The notes beneath the pieces were generated by a model. It searched no databases. It worked only from the letters and a program-made list of their open reading frames with translations, and was not told the DNA's origin. From assembly GCA_947498775.1 (NCBI GenBank), contig CANMLL010000008.1, positions 62,001 through 126,000 of the forward strand: DNA of 64,000 bases. Direction: 5' to 3'. Shown piece by piece: positions 54,549-62,404 of the stretch. This DNA comes from an uncultured Aquimarina sp. Its GTDB lineage: Bacteria > Bacteroidota > Bacteroidia > Flavobacteriales > Flavobacteriaceae. Position 1 is the stretch's first letter. The number at the start of each line of letters is the position of its first letter. A program made the translations under genes and the position numbers.

Positions 54549-55262
54549 TTATATAGACATTGGTACTTCCATTAATAATATTTTTGATGAACTATCGGCT
54601 AGGATTTCAATCTTGTCAGTATCCCAGATGCCTAATCCATCTCTTTTATTTAATTTTTGACTCTCAATAGTCATATCTCCTTCCAAAACAAAGGCATATA
54701 CGCCATTATTTGGATCTTTTAATTCATAAGAAACAGTATTTCCCGCCTCAAATTCACCCAAATGAAACCATGCATTTTGATGAGTCCATACCCCATCATC
54801 ATCTTGATTTGGTGAAAGAATCTGTGCTAATTGATTTTTTAGATCATCTCGGTTCAGGGTGATTTGATCGTATCGAGGCACAACATTTTTTTGATTGGGG
54901 ATCACCCAAATTTGTAAAAACTTGACCTCTTTATCAGAATTTTTATTGTATTCACTATGAAAAACTCCCGTTCCAGCACTCATTACCTGTATGTCACCTT
55001 CTTTGATCACGGTGGTGTTCTCCATGCTGTCTTTGTGTTCTAAATCACCTTCTAGCGGAATGGAGATAATTTCCATATTATCGTGTGGATGTTTTCCAAA
55101 TCCCATTCCAGGCGCTACCGTATCATCGTTTAATACTCTTAGAACTCCAAAATTCATTCTTTCGGGATTGTAATAATTGGCAAAACTAAATGAGTGACTA
55201 GAATTTAACCACCCATGGTTTGCTTTTCCTCTGGTATCTGCTTTATGCACTATCGTTTTCAT
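54549..55262 (-). CDS. pirin family protein
   Basis: A 237-residue bicupin pirin. The iron-binding set is visible: HPHDNMEIISIPLEGDLEH (two His), GDIQVMSAGTGVFHSEYN (His and Glu). RGKANHGWLNSSHSFSFANYYNPERMNFG is the usual N-terminal signature. Many act as quercetinases or redox sensors. First gene of a two-gene unit with the nitroreductase. Confidence 0.95.
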   Translation of the reverse strand: MKTIVHKADTRGKANHGWLNSSHSFSFANYYNPERMNFGVLRVLNDDTVAPGMGFGKHPHDNMEIISIPLEGDLEHKDSMENTTVIKEGDIQVMSAGTGVFHSEYNKNSDKEVKFLQIWVIPNQKNVVPRYDQITLNRDDLKNQLAQILSPNQDDDGVWTHQNAWFHLGEFEAGNTVSYELKDPNNGVYAFVLEGDMTIESQKLNKRDGLGIWDTDKIEILADSSSKILLMEVPMSI

Positions 55263-55283
55263 TTCTTATCCTTTCTTTTATAG

Positions 55284-55446
55284 TGAACTCCTTTTAACTT
55301 TTTCTTTTGCCTTCTAAATTTACATTTTGCACCCTAACCTCGTTATTTTTTATTATCGTAGCTATGGCTATTCCAAGAAAAAATATCTTCTTTATGGCAC
55401 AAAAGCCAAACTTTTCGACTTAAAACAAAAAGATAAAATGAGTTCA
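55284..55446. repeat. 163-bp palindrome-ended intergenic element, copy 2
   Basis: Ends tgaactccttttaacttttt (55284-55303) and aaaaagataaaatgagttca (55427-55446) pair at 18 of 20. Length and several interior blocks (tcgttat, ttatcgtagc, atggctattcca) parallel the element at 1255-1416. No ORF. It lies between the pirin and AraC genes. Confidence 0.7.
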
Positions 55447-55521
55447 TGGTTATCTTTTTTTACATTACAAAGTTGCCACTTCTAAAAGGGTTATAAAATG
55501 CAAGAATACGAGCAAGTCATA

Positions 55522-56403
55522 TCAAAATCCGACATTGCCATTATTTTTGAATACAGAAGGTGACATTCCGGTACTTTTCTTGAAAAAATTACTGAAGTTT
55601 GAAGGCTCAGAAAAACCAAGGGTGTAGGCAATTTCTTTGGTAGTTTGTTCCGAAAAGAATAACATCCTTTTGGCAGCAATGGTAATACGAGATTGTACAT
55701 ATTCTTTTGCGGTTTTGCCAATCAATGATTTTATGGTGCGATTAAGGTGATCTGGGGTGACATGTAGTGCCTCTGCATATTGTTGCACCAAATGCCATTC
55801 TGAAAAGCGATCCTCTACCAGGTTTTTAAAATCCTTCAGAATAGTAGCACCAGCCTGTAGTTGCTGTGTATTTCTTTCGTCAAGACTGCAAATATTGTTA
55901 CAGGCAATTAGAAAAAGCTTTACTAATGCACCCTGCGCCTGGGATTTAAATTTGATATAGGATTTTTGCGTTTCATACATCTGTTGGCTATAGCGATCCA
56001 GAAGTTCTTGCCGTGCGGGGTTTAAAAATAGTGGGGGAGCTTCACCATAAGCTGTAAACAGGTTAATATCTTCAATAAAGCAATAGTCAATATTGTTTTC
56101 TTCCAAAAATTGTCTGGAAAAGGTAATCACCCAACCATAAGACTTTTGTTTTTCTTGTATCTGATGTACTTGCCCAGGGCTAATAAAAAATACTTGGTTG
56201 TTTTCTAATGCATATTCATTAAAATCGATTCGATGCGTTCCTTCTGCTTTTTTAATCAAAAGTATGGTATAGAAATTATGACGATGGGGTTCAGTGAGTT
56301 TTCCATGATTTGCCTTATAGATATCTTCCATTGGTTTGATATCAAAAGACAGATGGGCATCCAACTGGTCTACAAATTCGTATGTTTTTATGGGACTGGA
56401 CAT
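55522..56403 (-). CDS. AraC-family transcriptional regulator
   Basis: A 293-residue regulator with a cupin-like N-terminal sensor domain (HRHNFYTILLIKKAEGTHRIDFNEY, FFISPGQVHQI) and a C-terminal pair of helix-turn-helices (YAEALHVTPDHLNRTIKSLIGKTAKEYVQ, KEIAYTLGFSEPSNFSNFFKKSTGMSP). It is upstream of the pirin/nitroreductase pair on the same strand, which makes those genes likely targets. Inducer unknown. Confidence 0.95.
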   Translation of the reverse strand: MSSPIKTYEFVDQLDAHLSFDIKPMEDIYKANHGKLTEPHRHNFYTILLIKKAEGTHRIDFNEYALENNQVFFISPGQVHQIQEKQKSYGWVITFSRQFLEENNIDYCFIEDINLFTAYGEAPPLFLNPARQELLDRYSQQMYETQKSYIKFKSQAQGALVKLFLIACNNICSLDERNTQQLQAGATILKDFKNLVEDRFSEWHLVQQYAEALHVTPDHLNRTIKSLIGKTAKEYVQSRITIAAKRMLFFSEQTTKEIAYTLGFSEPSNFSNFFKKSTGMSPSVFKNNGNVGF

Positions 56404-56499
56404 AGAATTTTATGGTGTATAAAACTGTCCAAAAGATACAGTATTTAAATAATTTAATGTTTAATTTTTGATTAAGATTAGCAAGTGTTTAAGCCTTTT

Positions 56500-56952
56500 T
56501 TATTCTATTCTTTCATAAAATAACCCCGGACCATCACAAGCCCAACAAGTTGCTATCAATTCTTTTTCAGAATTTACTCTAAGAGATTCTGTAAGAGTTG
56601 TAGAACAATTACAAATCAGTGTACTTTCAGATTCATGAGTAAATACTATGTATGTTCCTTCAGAAGTTTCTACAAACTTGTACGTTCCATTTACCGTAAT
56701 AGTTCTGTTTTTCCGATCACGTGATTTGATAAATGTTCCGTCAGATTGCAATAAGTAATATTCTTGCCATTCCATATCAGTGCCAGTGGCGGGTGGTACG
56801 TTGGCAACCATTCCGGTCATTTTTACCAATTGCCATTTCTGTGGGTACTGATCTGCTTTGAATGGAGATTCTGCTTGAGTAGCGGATTCGTTATCTTTTG
56901 AGCATGAAAACAAAATAAAAACTGAGAGTAGTGTGAAGAGTAGTTTTTTCAT
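56500..56952 (-). CDS. hypothetical lipocalin-like lipoprotein
   Basis: A 150-residue lipoprotein (lipobox ending at Cys17). The body (YPQKWQLVKMTGM, LLQSDGTFIKSRD, GTYKFVETSEGTYIVFTHE) is like the small lipocalin-type lipoproteins common in Flavobacteriia. Four later cysteines (CNCSTT, CWACDG). Function unknown. Confidence 0.78.
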   Translation of the reverse strand: MKKLLFTLLSVFILFSCSKDNESATQAESPFKADQYPQKWQLVKMTGMVANVPPATGTDMEWQEYYLLQSDGTFIKSRDRKNRTITVNGTYKFVETSEGTYIVFTHESESTLICNCSTTLTESLRVNSEKELIATCWACDGPGLFYERIE

Positions 56953-57036
56953 TCTGTAATTGTTTTTCTTGATAGATGATCAATTACAGAAACAGTTGCG
57001 TTGCTTATAATAGAAATTCAAACAAATGATACAATT

Positions 57037-57064
57037 CGTCATTGCGAGTGTAGTGAAGTAATCT
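57037..57064. repeat. half of a CGTCATTGCGAG-type repeat
   Basis: cgtcattgcgag followed by tgtagtgaagtaatct matches the left arm of the common bacterial CGTCATTGCGAG...GAAGCAATCT intergenic palindrome. The right arm is not seen nearby, so it looks like a remnant. It lies in the 416-bp gene-free stretch 56953-57368 with the repeat below. Confidence 0.5.
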
Positions 57065-57190
57065 TTTTAGCGCGAGTTTGGGATAAAATAAATTTGAATA
57101 TTATAATAAAAATTTATTAATGAGCTATTTGAGTTTCCTCTCCCTCTGGGAGAACTGATGATCAATATAATTTAAACCGAACTCACGTTT

Positions 57191-57294
57191 TTTACTCGAT
57201 AATCGAGATTTAAATGCTAAAGGAGGCTTGCCTCGAAATCAAAAATCAGTTTCTTACAAATGCCTCGTGGGCTTGCCCCGAGGTTCTTTACTAA
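57191..57294. repeat. 104-bp hairpin-rich intergenic repeat, copy 2
   Basis: Nearly identical to 39478-39579 in the same orientation. Differences are a small change at gctccg/gctaaagg and one T-to-C change in gcttgccccgagg. It is directly next to the terminator of the M3 peptidase gene. Confidence 0.85.
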
Positions 57295-57295
57295 G

Positions 57296-57335
57296 AAAAA
57301 GCCTGCCTACCAAAAATGGCAGGCAGGCTTTGCTG
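57296..57335 (-). terminator. terminator of the M3 peptidase gene
   Basis: Stem gcctgcc / ggcaggc (57301-57329) with a loop of about 14 bases; on the minus strand it is followed by a T run. It lies 40 bp after the M3 peptidase stop. Confidence 0.8.
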
Positions 57336-57368
57336 TCTCTATTCTTAATTACATTGTACTCTGTAATC

Positions 57369-59534
57369 TTATTTGGTTACCGGAAATCCTCGGTCTTTCA
57401 TCAAAGCTTCAATTTTGGCATCGCGACCTCTAAATTTTCTATAGGCCTCAGCAGGATCCATGGCATTGCGAGGGGCAAATAAGTATTTTACCAATTTGGC
57501 CGCTACTTCTTTATCATAGAATCCTCCTGGAGCTTCGGCGAATGCTTCTGCAGCATCCGAGGTTAAAACGTCGGCCCACATATATCCGTAATACGCAGTA
57601 GCATACCCCTCGCCAGAGAATACATGACCAAAATGCGGAGTACGATGACGCATTACCAATTCTTTTGGCATTTTTAACTCGGTAAGGGTTTCTCTTTCAA
57701 ATGTATCGACATCAATATTTGTAGGATCGGCCAAATGGAATTTCATATCCATTAGTGCCGAAGCTAAATATTCGGTAGTGGCAAACCCTTGATTAAAAGT
57801 CGCCGCTTTTTTGATCTTTTCTACCAGTGTTTTTGGCATCGGTTCTCCTGTTTTATAATGAACAAGGTAATTGTCGATTACTTTGTCTGTAGATAACCAA
57901 CGTTCTAATAACTGCGACTGGAACTCGGTATAATCACGCACACCTCCGTTTAAGGTAGGATATCGTACCTCTGAAGATAAAAAGTGTAACGCATGACCAA
58001 ATTCATGGAAAAACGTTGTTGCATCGTCCCAGGATACCAAGACAGCTTCTCCTGGAGCAGGCTTTACAAAATTAGAATTGTTTGAACTTAATACATTCTT
58101 TTTACCATCAAACGTAGTATGACTTCTATAGGTCGTGGCCCAGGCTCCAGATCGTTTTCCTGTTCTGGCAAAAGGATCCAGATACCATAACCCAATATGA
58201 TCTCCTGATGTTTTATCGTTTACTTCCCACACTTTTACATCCTCATGAAATACAGAAACTTTACCCTCTTCAACAGGAGTAAACTTGAAGTTAAATAATT
58301 CGCCAGCTACAAAAAACATAGCTTCTCTTAATTTATCTAATTGCAAGTATTGTTTTACTTCGTCTGAATCGAGATCGTATTTCTTTTTTCTAACTTTTTC
58401 AGCATAGTAACGATAATCCCACGGTTCTATCGTGATCTTATCTCCACTGGCATTGGCCACGGCCTGCATGTCGGCCACTTCTTCTTTTACACGGGCGATG
58501 GCAGCTGGCCAAACGGCGTTCATCAATTTCATGGCATTTTCAGGATTTTTTGCCATACGGTTTTGAAGCCTCCAATCGGCATAGTTATCATGACCTAACA
58601 ATCCTACGCGCTCTTTTCTTAGTTTTAAGATTTTGGAAATATTCTCGTTATTATCCTTTTCGTCACCATTATCTCCTCGGGAATAGTAATTCTCCCAAAC
58701 TTTTTTTCGTAGTTCTCTTTCGTTAGAATATTTTAAGAAAGGATCCATTGAAGATCGCGTATTGGTAACAGCATACTTACCTTCTTGTCCGCGATCAGTA
58801 GCAGCCTTGCCGTAGGCTTTGATCAATGGATCAGATAAGCCACTTAATTGATCTTTGGTAAGGTAAGTAACATAGCCTTCTTCGTCTTCAAGAATATTGT
58901 TAGAAAAATTGGTATACAGCTCAGAAAGCTCCTTGTTGATTGCCGCGTAGCGTTTCTTTTTCTCATCATCTAATTCTGCTCCATTCATGGCAAAACCTTC
59001 ATAGGTTAGTTGCACAACACGTTGCTGATCTGCTTCTAGTGGTTCTTTTTTAGAATTCTCGAATACCGTTTTGATACGCTGAAAAAGCTTTGTGTTTTGT
59101 GAGATTTTAGATTGAAATTCGGATAGCTTAGGCGCCATCTCTTTTTGAATTTCTCTAAATTCTGGCGAAGACATATTGCTACTTAAAATACCATAATAAG
59201 TAAATACCCGGTCGAGTTCTTCTCCTGATCTTTCCATGGCAACAATGGTATTTTCAAAAGTGGGTGCTTCTGTATTGTTGGCAATCTGATCAATCTCTTT
59301 AAGATTGATTTCCATGCCTTTTTCGATAGCAGGTTTTAGATCTTCCAGATTCATTTTATCAAATGCCGGTGTACCTTCATAAGGTCCTGTCCATGCTGCC
59401 AATAAAATATTGTCAGTCTTTTCTGTTTCCTTGGTTGTGTCCACAGTTTCTTTCTTTTGGTTACAACTTGTCAAAACAATGACCGAACATAGCGCCATTG
59501 TTTTTAAAGTTTTTGAAATTTGTTGAGTGTTCAT
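57369..59534 (-). CDS. M3 family zinc peptidase (peptidyl-dipeptidase Dcp-like) lipoprotein
   Basis: A 721-residue lipoprotein (lipobox ending at Cys24). The zinc site HEFGHALH is near residue 510, and the third ligand is in the downstream QLLERWL region. LGHDNYADWRLQNRMAKNP and GHVFSGEGYATAYYGYMWADV are M3/Dcp marks. It would cut dipeptides off peptides in the periplasm or at the outer membrane. The next gene upstream on the same strand is an M14 peptidase. Confidence 0.95.
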   Translation of the reverse strand: MNTQQISKTLKTMALCSVIVLTSCNQKKETVDTTKETEKTDNILLAAWTGPYEGTPAFDKMNLEDLKPAIEKGMEINLKEIDQIANNTEAPTFENTIVAMERSGEELDRVFTYYGILSSNMSSPEFREIQKEMAPKLSEFQSKISQNTKLFQRIKTVFENSKKEPLEADQQRVVQLTYEGFAMNGAELDDEKKKRYAAINKELSELYTNFSNNILEDEEGYVTYLTKDQLSGLSDPLIKAYGKAATDRGQEGKYAVTNTRSSMDPFLKYSNERELRKKVWENYYSRGDNGDEKDNNENISKILKLRKERVGLLGHDNYADWRLQNRMAKNPENAMKLMNAVWPAAIARVKEEVADMQAVANASGDKITIEPWDYRYYAEKVRKKKYDLDSDEVKQYLQLDKLREAMFFVAGELFNFKFTPVEEGKVSVFHEDVKVWEVNDKTSGDHIGLWYLDPFARTGKRSGAWATTYRSHTTFDGKKNVLSSNNSNFVKPAPGEAVLVSWDDATTFFHEFGHALHFLSSEVRYPTLNGGVRDYTEFQSQLLERWLSTDKVIDNYLVHYKTGEPMPKTLVEKIKKAATFNQGFATTEYLASALMDMKFHLADPTNIDVDTFERETLTELKMPKELVMRHRTPHFGHVFSGEGYATAYYGYMWADVLTSDAAEAFAEAPGGFYDKEVAAKLVKYLFAPRNAMDPAEAYRKFRGRDAKIEALMKDRGFPVTK

Positions 59535-59622
59535 ACGTATTAGTTTTGTTTAATTGATGTGTTATTTTTGCTGAAGTTAAAAAGAAGAAATAACTTCGAT
59601 TTATCTTCTGAAGTTCTATACG

Positions 59623-62103
59623 TTAAAGCCTAAATTTATTATTATTTGCTAAGAATATCGCATTCACAAAGAAAAGCTTCCCATTTTCCCAGAAGGATCT
59701 AAACATAGGATTGTCTACCATATAAATAATACATCCTTGCCCCATTCTTGTTTCTCCGAAGACCAAAGAATTATTCAGGTTTTCTAAAGCATCTTTACCC
59801 GAAAATCCGGATACACTTTCAGGACTTTCCATATAGGCAATGTTATATCCCTTCTCCAGTAATTTATACGAATTGCTTCCTAATTTTAGGGTGAAATAAG
59901 TGTCATCATATCCAAAGGCCATTGGATGCGAAGCATCTACTTTGGTTTTAAAAATACTTCCGGTTATAAAATCTTTTACACTTTCACGTTCTCTTTGATC
60001 ATACGGGATGCGGTTGCCAACAGAATCTTTTTTCTTTTCGTCGGGTTTATTCTTTTTAAGGTCAAAACCATCTTTATCGGCAAAAACGCCTACCGCTCTA
60101 GCTAATGCTATTAATTTCCCACCTTTTTGCACCCATTCTTTAAGTTTTTTTAAGGTACTTTCATCTATTTGACCGTTGTAATAGCCATTGGGCATTATGA
60201 GTACATCGTATTTACTGAGATCTACATTTTTAAAATAATCGGTATCAATAGAAGTGATCGGAAATTTAAGTTGTTGTTCAAAAAAGTGCCAAATCTCTCC
60301 GTAGCTTAAAGAAGATATATAATCTCCTTTTAGAACTGCGATACGTTGATTATTGATCAATTTTACATCTGGTGACCCAAAATCTACTCCGTTGGTAGAA
60401 AAACTTGTAGGTGCCGCATATAATTTGCGTTTATGCTTTTTGGCTATATCGACAACGGTTTTGTCATAATCTTTATTGGTTTGATTATCACTTTTGGTAA
60501 TGATCAGGCTTCCTTTTTTAAAGCTGTCCCCATTGTTGGAAAAGTCTTTTTCGCTAAATCGAACCCGGATATCGTTTTTAAGTAACGCTGCCATAAAATC
60601 GGCATCGTCCAAACTGTTCCATTTGGCAATATATCCTGCGCCTGATGGACTTGAACTATTATTTATATCGTTTTGTTTTTGGTTTCCGTTTGCCAGAATT
60701 AAAGAGGTAGATGCTATAGCTTCTAATCCATACGCATGAGGGATACTCCAAGCAGTAATGTCATACGTGAGCGGGTTGCTTAATTTTGCATTGGGCTCAA
60801 AAAGTACTTTTACCATTTTCCCTTTGGGTTGATTGGTACTTACCACCAAAGCTCCGCTGGCATTGATGCTACCCGATTTATTATCTCTAAAATTAAACCC
60901 AGAAACTTTTGTAGCATTGGTAAAACCATATTTTATTTCATGCTTGTCAAGTAATTTGGTTAATGCATTGATCTTATCGGCTTCACCTTTGAGCACATAA
61001 CTTTTATATTTTAAACCAGAATTGTCAAAGAACTTTTTAAATTCTGTATTCAACTTCGTTGCATTTTTTGAAGAAATTTCAACAGTAGATAGTCCTGTAG
61101 TGGTATGATGAAGTGCGCGGTCTTTTAGAGTCAGAACATATCCTTCATCAGTTTGGATACCAAGACCCGCACGTCCATGACCGGCTTGTTCATAGGTCAT
61201 ACCGATCGCTCCCATAAAAGTAGGGTAGGTATCGCCATAACTTGGATATAATAAGTCAAAACGCTCACGGGTAAAAAATAGCCAACCTTCTGCATCAAAA
61301 TACCTTGCATGGTTTTTACCGATTTGTATCTGAAAATCTCGTTGCCATGGCGTAATAATTTCATGAAATGGCTCTGCGGCTGGTGCAAAATAATACGGTT
61401 CGTTGATGCCTTGTTCATGAAAATCTACATGAATATGGGGCATCCAGGTATTGTACACCTTTAATCTTTGGGATGTTTCTACCTGGGTGGCCCACGCCCA
61501 ATCACGATTTAGATCAAAAAGATAGTGATTTGGTCTTCCTCCTGGCCATGGCTCATTGTGTTCTGTGGCACTTTGATCTGTATTATAAGGAGTTGCTTTA
61601 ACCTGGTTGTACCAATTTGCATAGCGATCACGGCCATCTGGATTAATACAGGGATCCATAATCACAACCGTGTTTTGCAACCAATCTGATTTTTTGGTGA
61701 TTAATTCGTAAATGGTTTGCATAGCAGCTTCTGTGCTGGATGCCTCATTACCATGTACATTATAACTTAACCAAACAATGGCAATTTGTTGGTTGGATGT
61801 TCCTTCAACAATACCCGTATTTTTAAGATGATCTTGCCGTATGGTTTCAATATTTTTTAGATTTTCTTCAGTAGAAATAAGGGCATAGGTCAATGGCCTG
61901 CGCTCATTTGTTTTTCCATAGGTGTGATAGGTAACCATATCCGAATTATCGGCTACGTGAGTAAAATAATCTACTACATCTGCATGACGTGTAAATTGTG
62001 CACCTATTTCATAACCTAAAAATTCTGCGGGAGATTGTAATTTGTTTTGTGAGTAAGTTAGCGTTGTCGTTACAACAAAGAGCGTAAAGAGTAATTGTTT
62101 CAT
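59623..62103 (-). CDS. M14 family zinc carboxypeptidase (exported)
   Basis: An 826-residue exported protein (signal peptide about 1-19, ending TYSQ). The M14 zinc ligands are in NVHGNEASSTEAAM (HxxE) and HIHVDFHEQG (His). The C-terminal half has a glutamine-amidotransferase-like fold (YDVLIMPNGYYNGQIDESTLKKLKEWVQKGGKLIAL). This two-part layout is common in Bacteroidetes M14 proteins. It probably feeds on peptides together with the M3 enzyme downstream. Confidence 0.93.
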   Translation of the reverse strand: MKQLLFTLFVVTTTLTYSQNKLQSPAEFLGYEIGAQFTRHADVVDYFTHVADNSDMVTYHTYGKTNERRPLTYALISTEENLKNIETIRQDHLKNTGIVEGTSNQQIAIVWLSYNVHGNEASSTEAAMQTIYELITKKSDWLQNTVVIMDPCINPDGRDRYANWYNQVKATPYNTDQSATEHNEPWPGGRPNHYLFDLNRDWAWATQVETSQRLKVYNTWMPHIHVDFHEQGINEPYYFAPAAEPFHEIITPWQRDFQIQIGKNHARYFDAEGWLFFTRERFDLLYPSYGDTYPTFMGAIGMTYEQAGHGRAGLGIQTDEGYVLTLKDRALHHTTTGLSTVEISSKNATKLNTEFKKFFDNSGLKYKSYVLKGEADKINALTKLLDKHEIKYGFTNATKVSGFNFRDNKSGSINASGALVVSTNQPKGKMVKVLFEPNAKLSNPLTYDITAWSIPHAYGLEAIASTSLILANGNQKQNDINNSSSPSGAGYIAKWNSLDDADFMAALLKNDIRVRFSEKDFSNNGDSFKKGSLIITKSDNQTNKDYDKTVVDIAKKHKRKLYAAPTSFSTNGVDFGSPDVKLINNQRIAVLKGDYISSLSYGEIWHFFEQQLKFPITSIDTDYFKNVDLSKYDVLIMPNGYYNGQIDESTLKKLKEWVQKGGKLIALARAVGVFADKDGFDLKKNKPDEKKKDSVGNRIPYDQRERESVKDFITGSIFKTKVDASHPMAFGYDDTYFTLKLGSNSYKLLEKGYNIAYMESPESVSGFSGKDALENLNNSLVFGETRMGQGCIIYMVDNPMFRSFWENGKLFFVNAIFLANNNKFRL

Positions 62104-62208
62104 TGATTGATTAAAATTTTATAAAATGGTAAAATACCGAGTTAAATTTAGGATATTATTGGTATTAACTAAAATTTAGGATTTACAATAACAATCTAAT
62201 GTATATTT

Positions 62209-62379
62209 AACCCGGATTATGCATTAAAACTTCGTGATGAAGGTTGAAAGTGCAATAAAGCCTAACATTTTACAAGTTTTTGCATAGCACCGCTCTGGTT
62301 AAATTTGAAAATGTTGCGAAGCTCAGGATTTGAAGTAGTTTCAAGCTGTAATAGATTTTTTTAATGTATAATCCGGGTT
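62209..62379. repeat. 171-bp palindrome-ended intergenic element
   Basis: The ends aacccggattatgcattaaa (62209 onward) and taatgtataatccgggtt (to 62379) pair with one mismatch over 21 bp. The interior is about 129 bp, non-coding, with gcatagcaccgctctgg near the centre. The layout resembles the 1255 and 55284 elements but the sequence differs. It fills most of the 301-bp gap between the M14 and bshC genes, just upstream of bshC. Confidence 0.7.
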
Positions 62380-62404
62380 TAACCTCTCAAAAAAAGAATA
62401 ATTT

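Noticed and set aside
57228..57482. An 84-codon plus-strand ORF running from the hairpin repeat into the end of the M3 peptidase gene
   Set aside because: Its first half is the non-coding repeat (the same peptide is read from the copy at 39501) and its second half is antisense to the M3 gene.
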